Shown here: positions 50,606 through 59,527 of the stretch, in pieces
Layout: each line of letters opens with the position of its first letter
Position numbering within the stretch: position 1 is the stretch's first letter
NCBI GenBank assembly: GCA_035507155.1
Contig: DATJOK010000024.1
Coordinates: forward strand, 1 to 64,000
Direction of reading: 5' to 3'
DNA length: 64,000 bases
Origin: DASZHJ01 sp035507155
GTDB lineage: Bacteria > Pseudomonadota > Alphaproteobacteria > ATCC43930 > CGMCC-115725
Notes under the pieces: generated by a model
What the model was told of the DNA's origin: nothing
The model's database searches: none
What the model saw: only the letters and a program-made list of their open reading frames with translations
Position numbers and translations under genes: made by a program

Positions 50606-52498
50606 ATGTCCTTGTCCCTCTACTCGATTCAGATCTTCAACGGCCTGGTCAATGGCGGCTTCATCGCGCTGATGAGCCTCGGCCTCAGCATCGTCTTCGG
50701 GATGATGCGGGTGGTGAACTTCATGCACGGCGCCATGTATATGCTGGGCGCCTATGTTGCCTTTCTCGCCGGCTCGTATTTCGGCATCTCGCTCTGGTTC
50801 GCGCTCTTTCTGGCCTGGCTGCTGGTGGGCGGGCTCGGCGTCATCCTCGAGCGGACGTTTCTGAGCCGACTTTATCGGCTCGATCCGGCCTACAATCTGC
50901 TGCTGACCTTCGGGCTCACGCTCATCATCGAAGATCTGATGCGGAGCTTCTTCAGCACCACCGGGGCGCAGTTCCTGGTGCCAAGCCTGCTCTCCGGCGC
51001 CTTCAATCTCGGCTTCACCTTCTATCCGAAATACCGGCTGTTCGTGCTGGTGATCTCGGTCCTGCTCTGCCTCGCCGCCTGGTTCGTCCTCGAGCGCACC
51101 CGCTTCGGCGCGCTGGTGCGTGCGGCGACCGAGCGGCCGGATCTGCTGAAATGCTTCGGCGGCAACGTCCCGCTGCTGATCTCCGGAACCTTCTTCTGCG
51201 CGACCGGCCTCGCCGGCGTCGCGGGCGCGCTGGCGGCGCCGATCCGCAGCATCTCTCCCTTCATGGGCCAGGAGATGATCGCCCTCACTTTCGCGGTGGT
51301 GGTGGCTGGCGGCATGGGGTCGATTGCCGGTTCCGTTCTGATGGGCTTTATCGTGGGCGTGCTCTCCGCGCTCTCCGCGATCTGGTATCCGCCGGCCTCC
51401 ACGGCGATCACCTACGTCGTGATGCTGCTGGTCCTGGTGGTGCGGCCCGGCGGCATCTTCCGCGGCATCGACATCTCGCATTTCCCCCTCCACTACACGC
51501 CGATGACCGAGAGGGCGCGTCGGATCTTCCTGAGCCCCGCCTTCGCCTGTGGCGCGCTTGCGGTCGGGCTGGTGCTGCCCTGGCTCGTCTATCCGGTGGT
51601 TGCCACCGACATCATCCTCTGGGGGCTCTGCGCCCTCGGTTTCGACCTGCTGTTCGCGTTCGCCGGGCTCCTTTCCTTCGGCCAGGCCGCCTATTGGGGC
51701 GCCGCCGCCTATATCACTGGCATTCTGATCAGCAAGGCAGGGCTGCCGGCCTGGTCGGGCTTCCTCATCGGCGTCGCCGTCACCACGGCTCTGGGCATCG
51801 CGTTCGGCTTCATCATCGCCCAGAAGAAGGGCATCTACTTCTCGATGATCACCTTCGCCTTCGCCGAGATCGTCTATTTCGTGGTCAACCAGTTCCCGGC
51901 CTATACGGGCGGCGAGGATGGCTTGCACGACGTCCTGCGCGGGCGGCTTTTCGGCATCAGCCTGGCGGACGACCGTGTGTTCTACTATCTCGCTCTCGCC
52001 CTGGTGACGCTCATGGTGCTGTTCGTCTTCCGGATCCTGAAGTCGCCCTTCGGCATGTCGCTGGTTGGCGCGCGGGAGAACGAACGGAGGATGATGAGCG
52101 TCGGCTACAATGTCTATCTGATCCGGGTGCAGGCCTACGCGCTCTCCGCCTTCATCATCAGCGTGGGCGGCGCGCTCTATGTGCTCAATCACCAGTTCGT
52201 CAGCCTGGAGGCGGTCTATTGGCGCGCCTCGGGAGAGCCGGTGATGATGACTCTGCTGGGCGGCGCCGGAACCATCTTCGGCCCCTTCCTCGGCGCCGGG
52301 GTGGTGCTGCTGCTGCGCAACACGCTGTCGACCGTCACCGACAGCGGCAGCCTGGTGCTGGGCTGCCTCTTCGTGGTGATCGTCATGGTGTTCCGCCGCG
52401 GCATCCTCGGTGAGCTGGTGCACCATATCGTCCATCGAGATCGCAAGACGATGGCGGCGCCCGCAGAGGAAGCCCGGCTCGCGTCGACCACGCGCTGA
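50606..52498 (+). CDS. fused branched-chain-type ABC permease (LivH-LivM)
   Basis: A 630-residue fusion of two permeases. Residues about 1-290 are LivH (Q-I-F-N-G-L-V-N-G-G-F-I-A-L near residue 8; G-G-M-G-S-I-A-G-S-V-L-M-G near 235). Residues about 305-620 are LivM (L-L-S-F-G-Q-A-A-Y-W-G near 350; G-A-R-E-N-E-R-R-M-M-S-V-G-Y-N near 490). GGAGA precedes ATG 50606. A single chain can thus build the whole membrane channel. The first Liv system instead fuses LivM to LivG. Confidence 0.93.
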   Translation: MSLSLYSIQIFNGLVNGGFIALMSLGLSIVFGMMRVVNFMHGAMYMLGAYVAFLAGSYFGISLWFALFLAWLLVGGLGVILERTFLSRLYRLDPAYNLLLTFGLTLIIEDLMRSFFSTTGAQFLVPSLLSGAFNLGFTFYPKYRLFVLVISVLLCLAAWFVLERTRFGALVRAATERPDLLKCFGGNVPLLISGTFFCATGLAGVAGALAAPIRSISPFMGQEMIALTFAVVVAGGMGSIAGSVLMGFIVGVLSALSAIWYPPASTAITYVVMLLVLVVRPGGIFRGIDISHFPLHYTPMTERARRIFLSPAFACGALAVGLVLPWLVYPVVATDIILWGLCALGFDLLFAFAGLLSFGQAAYWGAAAYITGILISKAGLPAWSGFLIGVAVTTALGIAFGFIIAQKKGIYFSMITFAFAEIVYFVVNQFPAYTGGEDGLHDVLRGRLFGISLADDRVFYYLALALVTLMVLFVFRILKSPFGMSLVGARENERRMMSVGYNVYLIRVQAYALSAFIISVGGALYVLNHQFVSLEAVYWRASGEPVMMTLLGGAGTIFGPFLGAGVVLLLRNTLSTVTDSGSLVLGCLFVVIVMVFRRGILGELVHHIVHRDRKTMAAPAEEARLASTTR

Positions 52499-52527
52499 GG
52501 GCACATCGCAATGGAAGGCTCCGACGG

Positions 52528-53502
52528 ATGTTCCGCCTAGCGCTCCTCGACGACTATCAGGACGTCGCGCTCAAAATGGCCGACTGGCCACGGCTTGCCG
52601 GCCGTGCCCAGGTCGACGCGATCCATGAGCACATCCCTGCGATCGAGCGCCTGGCCGAGCGGCTCCGGCCCTATGATGCCGTGATGATGGTGCGCGAGCG
52701 CACCAAATTCCCGCGCGCGCTTTTCGAGAAGCTGCCCAATCTCAGGCTGCTGATCACCGCGGCGATGTGGAACGTGGCAATCGATCTCGATGCCGCGACG
52801 GAGCATGGCGTCCAGGTCTGCGGCACTGGCGACTGGTCCTTCGCCACCGCGGAGCTGGCGCTCGGCATGATGATCTCGCTTGCCCGTCATATTCCGCGCG
52901 AGGACCACGCCATGCGCGAGGGGCGCTGGCAGACGACGCTCGGCGCGGGCCTGCATGGCAAGACGCTCGGCCTCCTGGGACTGGGCTCGCTTGGCAGCCA
53001 GATGGCGCGCTTCGGTCAGGTGCTGGGGATGGAGGTGCTGGCCTGGAGCCAGAACCTGACCGCCGAAGCCGCCAGAGCCCATGGCGCAACCCTGGTTCCG
53101 CGGGACGAACTGATGGCGCGCGCCGATGTGGTGTCGATCCATCTCAAGCTCTCGGACCGGACCCGCGGTCTGATCGGACGCCGCGAGCTCGCGCTGATGA
53201 AGCCCACGGCCTACCTCGTCAATACTTCGCGCGGTCCCATCGTCGATGAGGCAGCGCTGCTCGAGCACCTGCAGCAAAAGCGCATCGCAGGCGCTGCTCT
53301 CGATGTCTATGGCGCGGAGCCGTTGCCTGCCGATCACCCGATGCGGCGGCTGGAGAACACCGTGCTGCTGCCCCACCTCGGATATGTGGTGGAGCAGAAC
53401 TATCGCGTGATCTATTCGGACACGCTGGAGGACGTCGAGGCGTTCCTCGACGGCCGCATCCTCCGCCCGCTAAACACGCCGCAGCCGCGCGAGGCCCGCT
53501 GA
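52528..53502 (+). CDS. D-2-hydroxyacid dehydrogenase family protein
   Basis: A 324-residue NAD-dependent dehydrogenase. The Rossmann motif is L-G-L-G-S-L-G near residue 149. The catalytic triad is visible as Arg in N-T-S-R-G-P-I-V, Glu in Y-G-A-E-P-L-P and His in L-P-H-L-G-Y. It interconverts 2-keto acids and D-2-hydroxy acids, such as glycerate or phosphoglycerate analogues. It begins 29 bases after the livHM fusion and is probably the last gene of that transcript. Confidence 0.92.
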   Translation: MFRLALLDDYQDVALKMADWPRLAGRAQVDAIHEHIPAIERLAERLRPYDAVMMVRERTKFPRALFEKLPNLRLLITAAMWNVAIDLDAATEHGVQVCGTGDWSFATAELALGMMISLARHIPREDHAMREGRWQTTLGAGLHGKTLGLLGLGSLGSQMARFGQVLGMEVLAWSQNLTAEAARAHGATLVPRDELMARADVVSIHLKLSDRTRGLIGRRELALMKPTAYLVNTSRGPIVDEAALLEHLQQKRIAGAALDVYGAEPLPADHPMRRLENTVLLPHLGYVVEQNYRVIYSDTLEDVEAFLDGRILRPLNTPQPREAR

Positions 53503-53519
53503 CGCCGGTGCTGCCGGCG
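53503..53519 (+). terminator. possible terminator hairpin after hydroxyacid dehydrogenase
   Basis: CGCCGG-tgctg-CCGGCG forms a 6-base perfect stem directly after the stop codon at 53500-53502. There is no adjacent T tract (the nearest TTTT is about 17 bases later), so an intrinsic terminator is only possible. A separate sigma-54 promoter for motA follows, which makes a transcript end here sensible. Confidence 0.35.
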
Positions 53520-53641
53520 CTCTCGAAGCCCGGCAAATTTTGTCCGGACACCCCAGCCATATTTTCCCCCGGGGCCGGCTTCCGAGCGGCCACTTAGCCA
53601 CAAAATCGTTTCCATTCAATATCTTACATACGGAGCCCCGG

Positions 53642-53657
53642 TGGCACGCGGTTTGCT
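53642..53657 (+). promoter_or_regulatory. sigma-54 (RpoN) promoter upstream of motA
   Basis: TGGCACG-N4-TTGCT is an exact match to the sigma-54 consensus, with GG at 53643-53644 and GC at 53655-53656. The transcription start would be near 53668, 47 bases before the motA ATG. RpoN promoters require an activator ATPase. Such control is common for motility genes in several proteobacteria. The upstream part of the 212-base gap could hold an activator site, but I do not recognise one. Confidence 0.75.
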
Positions 53658-53714
53658 GAACCAAATGCCGCGGCCCGCCTGCGCGGGCGTCCTAGCTCCA
53701 GCGAGGGGAATTCG

Positions 53715-54590
53715 ATGCTCAACTTCTGGCGACCTCTGGGTTCCTCGATCGGCGTCTCGGCGATCGCGGCGGCGCTCGGCCTGCTGTTCATTCTCGGCGC
53801 CATCGTCATGGGCACCCACAGCCTGATCGCCTTCTTCAGCGTCGAGGGGCTGGTGATCGTGGTGGGCGGCGTGATTGCCGTCGCCTTCATGAGCTTCGAG
53901 GCCGAGGACGTGCGCCGGGCCTTGGGCGCCATCGCTGCCGCATTCAGAAAGCCGGACGGCGCGGCGCAGGAGGATCTCCGCAAAGACATGATGGAGATCA
54001 TCGCCTGGGCCTATCTGGTCAAGGAGAAGGGCATGCGCCGCCTGGAGGCGAGCCTTTCCAAGCGCGGCGTCGCCGACCCCTTCGTCAAGTACGGTCTCAA
54101 CATGGTCATCAGCGAGTACTCGCCCGAGGAGGTGCGCGCGATGATGGAGACCGCCGCCGACGCCTGCCACGACCGCGACAGTGTTCCGGTGGAGGTGCTG
54201 CAGACCATGACGAGCCACGCGCCCGCTTTCGGCATGATCGGCACGCTGGTCGGCATGGTGACGATGCTCTGCAGCCTGAACGAGAACGTCAGCAGCATCG
54301 GCGCCAGCCTCTCGGTAGCGTTCCTCTCCACTCTCTATGGCGTGGTTTCGGCGCGCCTTGTCTATATGCCGGCGGCGGCGAAGCTGCGGCAGGTGATTGC
54401 GCGGCGTCGATTCCGCAACCAGCTCGTGACCGAGGGAATGGTGATGCTGGTGAGCGAGAAGTCGCCGAGCTACGTGAAGGATCGTCTCAACAGCTTCCTG
54501 CGGCCTGAGCATCACGACTATCTCGATCAGTTCGGCGCCGAGCCCGAGGGGCAGTTGGAGCCGCCGCGGCTGCGGATCGTCGGCGCATGA
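53715..54590 (+). CDS. motA: MotA-type stator/proton channel protein
   Basis: A 291-residue MotA/TolQ/ExbB family protein with two N-terminal helices, a cytoplasmic charged loop (about 60-165) and two C-terminal helices. The loop contains L-R-R-G-V-like repeats (K-G-M-R-R-L-E, K-Y-G-L-N-M-V). S-H-A-P-A-F-G-M-I-G-T-L-V-G-M-V carries the conserved stator proline. With MotB it forms an ion-driven torque unit. No flagellar structural genes are in the window. The next gene overlaps by 4 bases. Confidence 0.9.
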   Translation: MLNFWRPLGSSIGVSAIAAALGLLFILGAIVMGTHSLIAFFSVEGLVIVVGGVIAVAFMSFEAEDVRRALGAIAAAFRKPDGAAQEDLRKDMMEIIAWAYLVKEKGMRRLEASLSKRGVADPFVKYGLNMVISEYSPEEVRAMMETAADACHDRDSVPVEVLQTMTSHAPAFGMIGTLVGMVTMLCSLNENVSSIGASLSVAFLSTLYGVVSARLVYMPAAAKLRQVIARRRFRNQLVTEGMVMLVSEKSPSYVKDRLNSFLRPEHHDYLDQFGAEPEGQLEPPRLRIVGA

Positions 54591-55462
54591 GGCGGGTCGC
54601 GCAGATGCATCGCGACAGTCACGGCCACGTCGATGACTGGCTGATGACCTACGCGGACATGATCACGCTGCTGCTGTGTTTCTTCGCGGTCTTCCTGGCG
54701 ATCTCGCTGCAGAAGAAGGAATTGCCGCACACGGCGGCCATGACCCAGGCCCTGCCGCCGCCGGTGCAGCCGGTGGCGATGCCGGCGCCTCCGGTGAGCG
54801 TGACGCGCGTCGCGCGGTCGGATACGCCAGCCCAGCCACCGGCCGCTCCTCCTGCTCCGAAAGCCAAGCAGGAAGCGCCACCCGCTCCGACTGCTGCTGC
54901 CCCGCCTCCCGCCGCGGTCAGAGATATAACGCCGCCCCCCGAGCTTGCCGATCTGCTGAGCGCCGCCGCTCCTGCGGCGCTTCCCGCATCGGCGGCACCG
55001 AGCGCCAACACGCTGCAGCCGCCTGCACCCTCGCCTCAGCCGGACGGCGACAGGATCACCCAGCTGGAGATGAGCAGTGCCGCCTTCTTCGACAGCGGCT
55101 CGGCGACCCTGAGCAAATCCGGCGAGGCGATCCTGCAGAAGATGGCGGTGCAGCTGAAATCGGAGAAGTTCCGGGACTATAACATCACCGTCGAGGGCCA
55201 TACCGACGACACGCCGATCAACACCCCGCGTTTCCCGTCCAATTGGGAGCTGTCGACGGCGCGGGCCGCCGCGGTGGTGCATTTCTTCCTTGAGCAGGGT
55301 ATCCCGGCGCAGAAGCTCCGCGCCGCCGGCTACGCCGACACTTTCCCCAAGGCGCCCAACCGCGACGCCAATGGCAATCCGATTCCGGCCAACCAGAGCC
55401 TCAATCGCCGGGTCGTCATCACGCTCGAGAAGATCGACCGGGCGCAACATCCCCAGGAGTGA
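54587..55462 (+). CDS. motB: MotB-type stator protein with OmpA peptidoglycan-binding domain
   Basis: A 291-residue protein. Residues 17-45 hold the membrane helix with the ion-carrying Asp24 (T-Y-A-D-M-I-T-L-L-L-C-F-F). Residues about 48-160 are a long Pro/Ala-rich linker. Residues about 165-285 are an OmpA-like domain (F-F-D-S-G-S-A-T-L; V-E-G-H-T-D-D-T-P-I-N; S-T-A-R-A-A-A-V-V; N-R-R-V-V-I). The linker is longer and more proline-rich than in classic MotB. ATGA overlap with motA supports a stator pair. Confidence 0.9.
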   Translation: MRRVAQMHRDSHGHVDDWLMTYADMITLLLCFFAVFLAISLQKKELPHTAAMTQALPPPVQPVAMPAPPVSVTRVARSDTPAQPPAAPPAPKAKQEAPPAPTAAAPPPAAVRDITPPPELADLLSAAAPAALPASAAPSANTLQPPAPSPQPDGDRITQLEMSSAAFFDSGSATLSKSGEAILQKMAVQLKSEKFRDYNITVEGHTDDTPINTPRFPSNWELSTARAAAVVHFFLEQGIPAQKLRAAGYADTFPKAPNRDANGNPIPANQSLNRRVVITLEKIDRAQHPQE

Positions 55463-55568
55463 TCCTGGTGCTCCGGGCCACCAGCACCTGGCGACCGTAT
55501 CGACCGCTGCCGGGGATCGCGAGAGCTGCGCTCTATCGACGATTGATCGAACTGGTGCTTTTTCCTGG

Positions 55569-55592
55569 AACCGCCTCCCGTTCAGGAGGGTT
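55569..55592 (+). promoter_or_regulatory. hairpin that pairs the mgtC-like ribosome-binding site
   Basis: In the 135-base leader between motB and the MgtC-like gene, CCTCC (55574-55578) can pair with GGAGG (55585-55589), with CGTTCA in the loop and flanking AA/TT pairs. GGAGG is the ribosome-binding site of the next gene (AGGAGG at 55584-55589). The stem could limit translation until opened. MgtC genes in enterobacteria have regulatory leaders, but no known riboswitch fold is recognised here. Confidence 0.4.
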
Positions 55593-55597
55593 CATAG

Positions 55598-56296
55598 GTG
55601 ATGTCGACGGAACTGCCATGGTCCGAGGTGGCACTTCGCCTCGTGCTCACGGTCCTTGTCGGCATCGCGATCGGCTACAATCGCGAGGAGCAGGGCAAGG
55701 CCGCCGGCATGCGGACGACGGTGCTCGTCTGCCTCGCCGCCTCCGTCGCGATGATCCAGGTTAACCTGCTGCTTCCGACCCGCGGCCGTACGCCGGATTC
55801 ATTCGTGATGAACGATCTGATGAGGCTGCCGCTCGGGATCCTCACCGGCGTCGGCTTCATCGGCGGCGGCGCCATCCTCCGGCGGGACAATATCGTGGTG
55901 GGGATCACCACCGCGGCGACGCTCTGGCTGGTGACCGTCATCGGACTTTGCCTTGGGGGCGGTCAGATCGTGCTGGGTCTGGCCGCGACGGCGATCGGCC
56001 TCGTGGCGCTCTGGGCGTCACGATGGGTGGAAGGCGGCCTGCTGCAGGAGCATCGGGGTCGCCTTGTTCTCGAGCTCCGCCGCGACGGGCCTTCGGAAGC
56101 GGAAATCCGGCAGAGGCTGCTCGCCGCCGGTATGACACCGGTGGGGAATGCGCTCGAGGTAGAGAGTCTCGGCGATCGACGCCGCGTGGTTCTAAGTCTG
56201 CGCCGACTGCGACGCGTCCGCGATACCGAGACGCCGGCGATCATCGAGGAGCTCGCGCTCTTGCCGGGAGTGGCCCGCCTGCACTGGAAGGATTGA
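55598..56296 (+). CDS. MgtC/SapB family membrane protein
   Basis: A 232-residue protein with about four to five N-terminal helices. Family motifs are G-I-A-I-G-Y-N-R-E near residue 22, G-M-R-T-T-V-L-V-C-L near 37, and L-T-G-V-G-F-I-G-G-G-A-I-L near 82. The C-terminal ACT-like domain begins about residue 150. MgtC-type proteins act on Mg2+ homeostasis and ATP synthase regulation. GTG at 55598 is 8 bases after AGGAGG, and ATG at 55601 is the alternative start. Confidence 0.88.
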   Translation: MMSTELPWSEVALRLVLTVLVGIAIGYNREEQGKAAGMRTTVLVCLAASVAMIQVNLLLPTRGRTPDSFVMNDLMRLPLGILTGVGFIGGGAILRRDNIVVGITTAATLWLVTVIGLCLGGGQIVLGLAATAIGLVALWASRWVEGGLLQEHRGRLVLELRRDGPSEAEIRQRLLAAGMTPVGNALEVESLGDRRRVVLSLRRLRRVRDTETPAIIEELALLPGVARLHWKD

Positions 56297-56327
56297 GCCG
56301 AGATCCCCCATCCCCGTCGGCGCGCAT

Positions 56328-57413
56328 CTACTTCCCGAAGGCCGTCCGCTTGCGGTCGATCGCGCTCAGCAGCTTATCGGCAGCTTCGGCAAAAAGCCGC
56401 ACGCCGTCATCCACCAGCCTGTCAGTAGTCTGGTCGAGCGAGACGCCGGCGCGCTCCAGTTCTGCCAGGACCCATTCAGCCTCGTTGAGATTTTCCTCCA
56501 GGGTTGGCCGCACCTTGCCGTGATCGCGGAACGCATCCATGGTCGCAGGCGGCATGGTGTTGACGGTGTCGGGCGCGATGAGCGTTTCGACATAGAGGAC
56601 GTCGCTGTAGTCCGGATTCTTTGTGCCGGTGCTCGCCCACAGCAAGCGCTGGGTCGAGGCGCCCTTGCCGCGAAGCTTTTCCCAGCGCGCGCCACTGAAG
56701 ATCCGCTGGTACCGCCGGTAGGCGAGTTTGGCGTTGGCGATCGCCACCTTGCCGCGCAGGTCCTCGCCGACCTGCTTATCGATTGCGCTGTCGATGCGGC
56801 TGACGAAGAAACTGGCGACGCTCGCGATCCGGGCGGCATCGCCGCCTTGCGCGACCCATTGCTCAAGGCCCGCGAGGTAGGCGTCCGCCACCTGCTCGTA
56901 GACCTTCTGAGAGAAGAGCAATGTGATGTTGACGTTGACGCCTTCGCCGAGGAGCTGGCGGATGGCGGGAAGGCCCTCGCGGGTCGCCGGCACCTTGATC
57001 ATCAGATTGTCGCGGCCGACGGCCTTCCAGAGTCGTCGCGCCTCGGCGATCGTGCCCTCCGTGTCGCGGGCGAGGTAAGGCGAGACCTCCAGGCTGACAT
57101 AGCCGTCGCGCCGCTGCGTCTCGTCGTAGACCGGCCGCAGCACGTCGGCGGCTTTCTGGATGTCCTCGACCGCCAGCGCTTCGTAGAGCGCCTTGGCGTC
57201 CTTATCACCGCGGCGCACCATTTCCTGCATCGCGCCGTCGTAGTCGGCAGTCTCACCGATCGCTTTCTCGAAGATCGTGGGATTGGAGGTGACGCCGGCG
57301 AGGGCGTCGCGGCGGACCAGCTCCTTCAGCTGACCCTCGATCACGAAACGGCGGGCGAGGAAATCGAGCCAGACCGATTGGCCATGCTCGTGGAGCGCGC
57401 GGAGCGGGTTCAT
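56328..57413 (-). CDS. tal: transaldolase
   Basis: A 361-residue transaldolase of the longer type. The Schiff-base Lys is in D-N-L-M-I-K-V-P-A-T near residue 145. T-S-N-P-T-I-F-E-K-A-I near residue 42 and N-I-T-L-L-F-S near 175 are family motifs. It moves dihydroxyacetone units in the non-oxidative pentose phosphate path. Its ATG at 57413 overlaps the transketolase stop (57410-57413), so the two enzymes of the branch are coupled. It ends 31 bases from the convergent mgtC-like gene. Confidence 0.95.
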   Translation of the reverse strand: MNPLRALHEHGQSVWLDFLARRFVIEGQLKELVRRDALAGVTSNPTIFEKAIGETADYDGAMQEMVRRGDKDAKALYEALAVEDIQKAADVLRPVYDETQRRDGYVSLEVSPYLARDTEGTIAEARRLWKAVGRDNLMIKVPATREGLPAIRQLLGEGVNVNITLLFSQKVYEQVADAYLAGLEQWVAQGGDAARIASVASFFVSRIDSAIDKQVGEDLRGKVAIANAKLAYRRYQRIFSGARWEKLRGKGASTQRLLWASTGTKNPDYSDVLYVETLIAPDTVNTMPPATMDAFRDHGKVRPTLEENLNEAEWVLAELERAGVSLDQTTDRLVDDGVRLFAEAADKLLSAIDRKRTAFGK

Positions 57414-59527
57414 GGCTGCCTCCCTCTTCCACGGGCGACCTGCTCCTTGGCGGCCGCGACGACCGCCTCCGGCGTGAAGCCGAATTTCTTCAGGAGATCC
57501 TTGAGCGGCGCCGAGGAGCCGAAAGTATGCATGCCGACCTTGGCGCCGGTTCGCCCGACATAGTGATCCCATCCGAAGACCGACCCCTCCTCGACGGAGA
57601 CGCGGGCGGTGATGTCGGGCGGCAGAACGCTGTCGCGATAGGCCTGATCCTGCTGCTCGAAGAGCTCCCAGGAGGGCATGCTGACGAGCCGGGACGGTAT
57701 GCCCTGGCGATGAAGCTCGTCATGCACCTCGGCACAGAGCGCCACCTCGCTGCCGGTGCCGATCAGGATCACCGCAGGCTTGCCGTCCTTGGTGTCCGCC
57801 AGCACATAGGCGCCGCGGGCGACACCCTCCGCCGATGCGTAGCGACCCCGGTCGAGGGTTGGCATCGGCTGTCGGCTCAGCACCAGACAGGCCGGTTGAT
57901 GCCTGAGGGCGATGATGACGCGCCATGCTTCGACAACTTCATTGGCGTCGCCAGGTCGCAGGGTGATGAGGCCCGGGATGGCGCGCAGGCTGATCAGCTG
58001 CTCCACCGGCTGGTGGGTCGGTCCATCCTCGCCGAGGCCGATCGAATCATGAGTGAAGATGAAGATCGCCGGCAACTCCATCAGCGCGGCAAGGCGGATC
58101 GCCGGCTTCATGTAGTCGGAAAAAGTGAGGAAGCTCGAGCCGAAGGCGCGGATCTTCGACAGCGAAAGACCATTCACGATAGCGCCCATGGCATGCTCAC
58201 GGATGCCGAAATGCATGTTGCGTCCTCCCGGTGTCGCCGCCTCGAGATCGCCGGCGCCGGAGAAGGAGAGGGTGGTCTTGGTGGACGGAGCGAGATCGGC
58301 AGCACCGCCGATCAGCCAGGGATGACGCGACGCGATCGCATTCAGCGCCTTCGCCGAAGCATCGCGGCTCGCGAGCCCTTTGGCGTCGGCGGGAAACCGT
58401 GGCAGGTCTGCCTCCCAGCCGGAAGGCGCCTCGCGACGCTGCATTCGATCGAGCTCCTCCGCGAGTTCGGGATATTTCCCGCGGTAGCGGTCGAACTGTC
58501 GGAGCCAGTCCGCGCGCAGCGCGCGGCCGCGCTCGCCGATGCCGGCACGGAAGTGATCGAGCACGCCATCAGGTACCAGGAATTTCGCGTCCTCCGGCCA
58601 GCCGTAGCTCTGCTTGGCAAGGCGGACCTCCTCCTCGCCGAGCGGCTCGCCGTGGGCCGCACTGGTATCCTGCTTGTGCGGCGCGCCATAGCCGATATGG
58701 GTATCGACGATGATCAGGCTGGGGGCGTCCACGACGCGCCGCGCGGCTTCGATCGCCTTCGCCAGCCGTCCGGTGTCGTTGGCGTTGTCGACCTTCTGCA
58801 CCTGCCAGCCATAGGCCGCGAAGCGGGCGGCGACGTCCTCGCTGAAGGCGAGGTCCGTGTGGCCCTCGATGGTTATGCGGTTGCTGTCGTAGATCCAGGT
58901 GAGGTTGCCGAGCTTGAGGTGGCCGGCGATGGAAGCAGCTTCGCTGGAAATGCCTTCCATCATGTCGCCATCACCGCAGATCGTATAGACCCGATAGTCG
59001 AAGATCTCGAGGTCCGGCCGGTTGAAGCGCCGCGCGAGCCAGCGCGCGCCGATCGCCATGCCGACGCTGGTGGCGCAGCCCTGGCCAAGCGGGCCGGTGG
59101 TTGTCTCGACACCGGAGGTGAGGTGGTATTCGGGATGGCCGGGGCATTTGCTGCCGAGCTGGCGGAAATGCTTGATGTCATCGAGGGTGACGGAGGGCTC
59201 GCCGAGCCGCTCGTAATCGGCGTTTACCGCCTTGACACCGGTCAGGTAGAGCAGGGCGTAGAGGAGCATTGAGGCATGGCCGTTCGAGAGCACGAAGCGG
59301 TCGCGATTGGGCCAGATCGGATCCTCGGGATCGAAGCGGAGGAATTGCTGCCAGAGCGTATAGGCCACCGGGGCGAGTGCCATCGGCGTCCCGGGATGGC
59401 CGGATTTCGCCTGCTGCACCGCATCCATGGCGAGAGTGCGGATGGTATTGATGCAGAGCGTGTCCATGGACCGGCCGGCGTCGGCCCCGGTCTTCTGGGC
59501 GGTAACGGGTTGCAAACGATCAGCCAT
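57410..59527 (-). CDS. tkt: transketolase
   Basis: A 705-residue thiamine-diphosphate enzyme starting M-A-D-R-L-Q-P at 59527, with GAGGAGG upstream. Motifs are K-S-G-H-P-G-T-P-M near residue 41, the ThDP motif G-D-G-D-M-M-E-G-I-S-S-E-A near 163, and the Pyr-domain T-H-D-S-I-G-L-G-E-D-G-P-T-H-Q-P near 480. It transfers two-carbon ketol groups in the pentose phosphate or Calvin-type path. The length is slightly above the usual 660 or so because of N- and C-terminal extensions. Confidence 0.96.
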   Translation of the reverse strand: MADRLQPVTAQKTGADAGRSMDTLCINTIRTLAMDAVQQAKSGHPGTPMALAPVAYTLWQQFLRFDPEDPIWPNRDRFVLSNGHASMLLYALLYLTGVKAVNADYERLGEPSVTLDDIKHFRQLGSKCPGHPEYHLTSGVETTTGPLGQGCATSVGMAIGARWLARRFNRPDLEIFDYRVYTICGDGDMMEGISSEAASIAGHLKLGNLTWIYDSNRITIEGHTDLAFSEDVAARFAAYGWQVQKVDNANDTGRLAKAIEAARRVVDAPSLIIVDTHIGYGAPHKQDTSAAHGEPLGEEEVRLAKQSYGWPEDAKFLVPDGVLDHFRAGIGERGRALRADWLRQFDRYRGKYPELAEELDRMQRREAPSGWEADLPRFPADAKGLASRDASAKALNAIASRHPWLIGGAADLAPSTKTTLSFSGAGDLEAATPGGRNMHFGIREHAMGAIVNGLSLSKIRAFGSSFLTFSDYMKPAIRLAALMELPAIFIFTHDSIGLGEDGPTHQPVEQLISLRAIPGLITLRPGDANEVVEAWRVIIALRHQPACLVLSRQPMPTLDRGRYASAEGVARGAYVLADTKDGKPAVILIGTGSEVALCAEVHDELHRQGIPSRLVSMPSWELFEQQDQAYRDSVLPPDITARVSVEEGSVFGWDHYVGRTGAKVGMHTFGSSAPLKDLLKKFGFTPEAVVAAAKEQVARGRGRQP

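Noticed and set aside
50486..52504. Long antisense frame opposite the fused livHM
   Set aside because: The product is His/Asp/Glu-rich low-complexity sequence typical of the complement of membrane-protein codons.
53520..53641. Small gene or regulatory RNA before motA
   Set aside because: No conserved frame and no recognisable RNA fold; the sequence only supports the downstream sigma-54 site.
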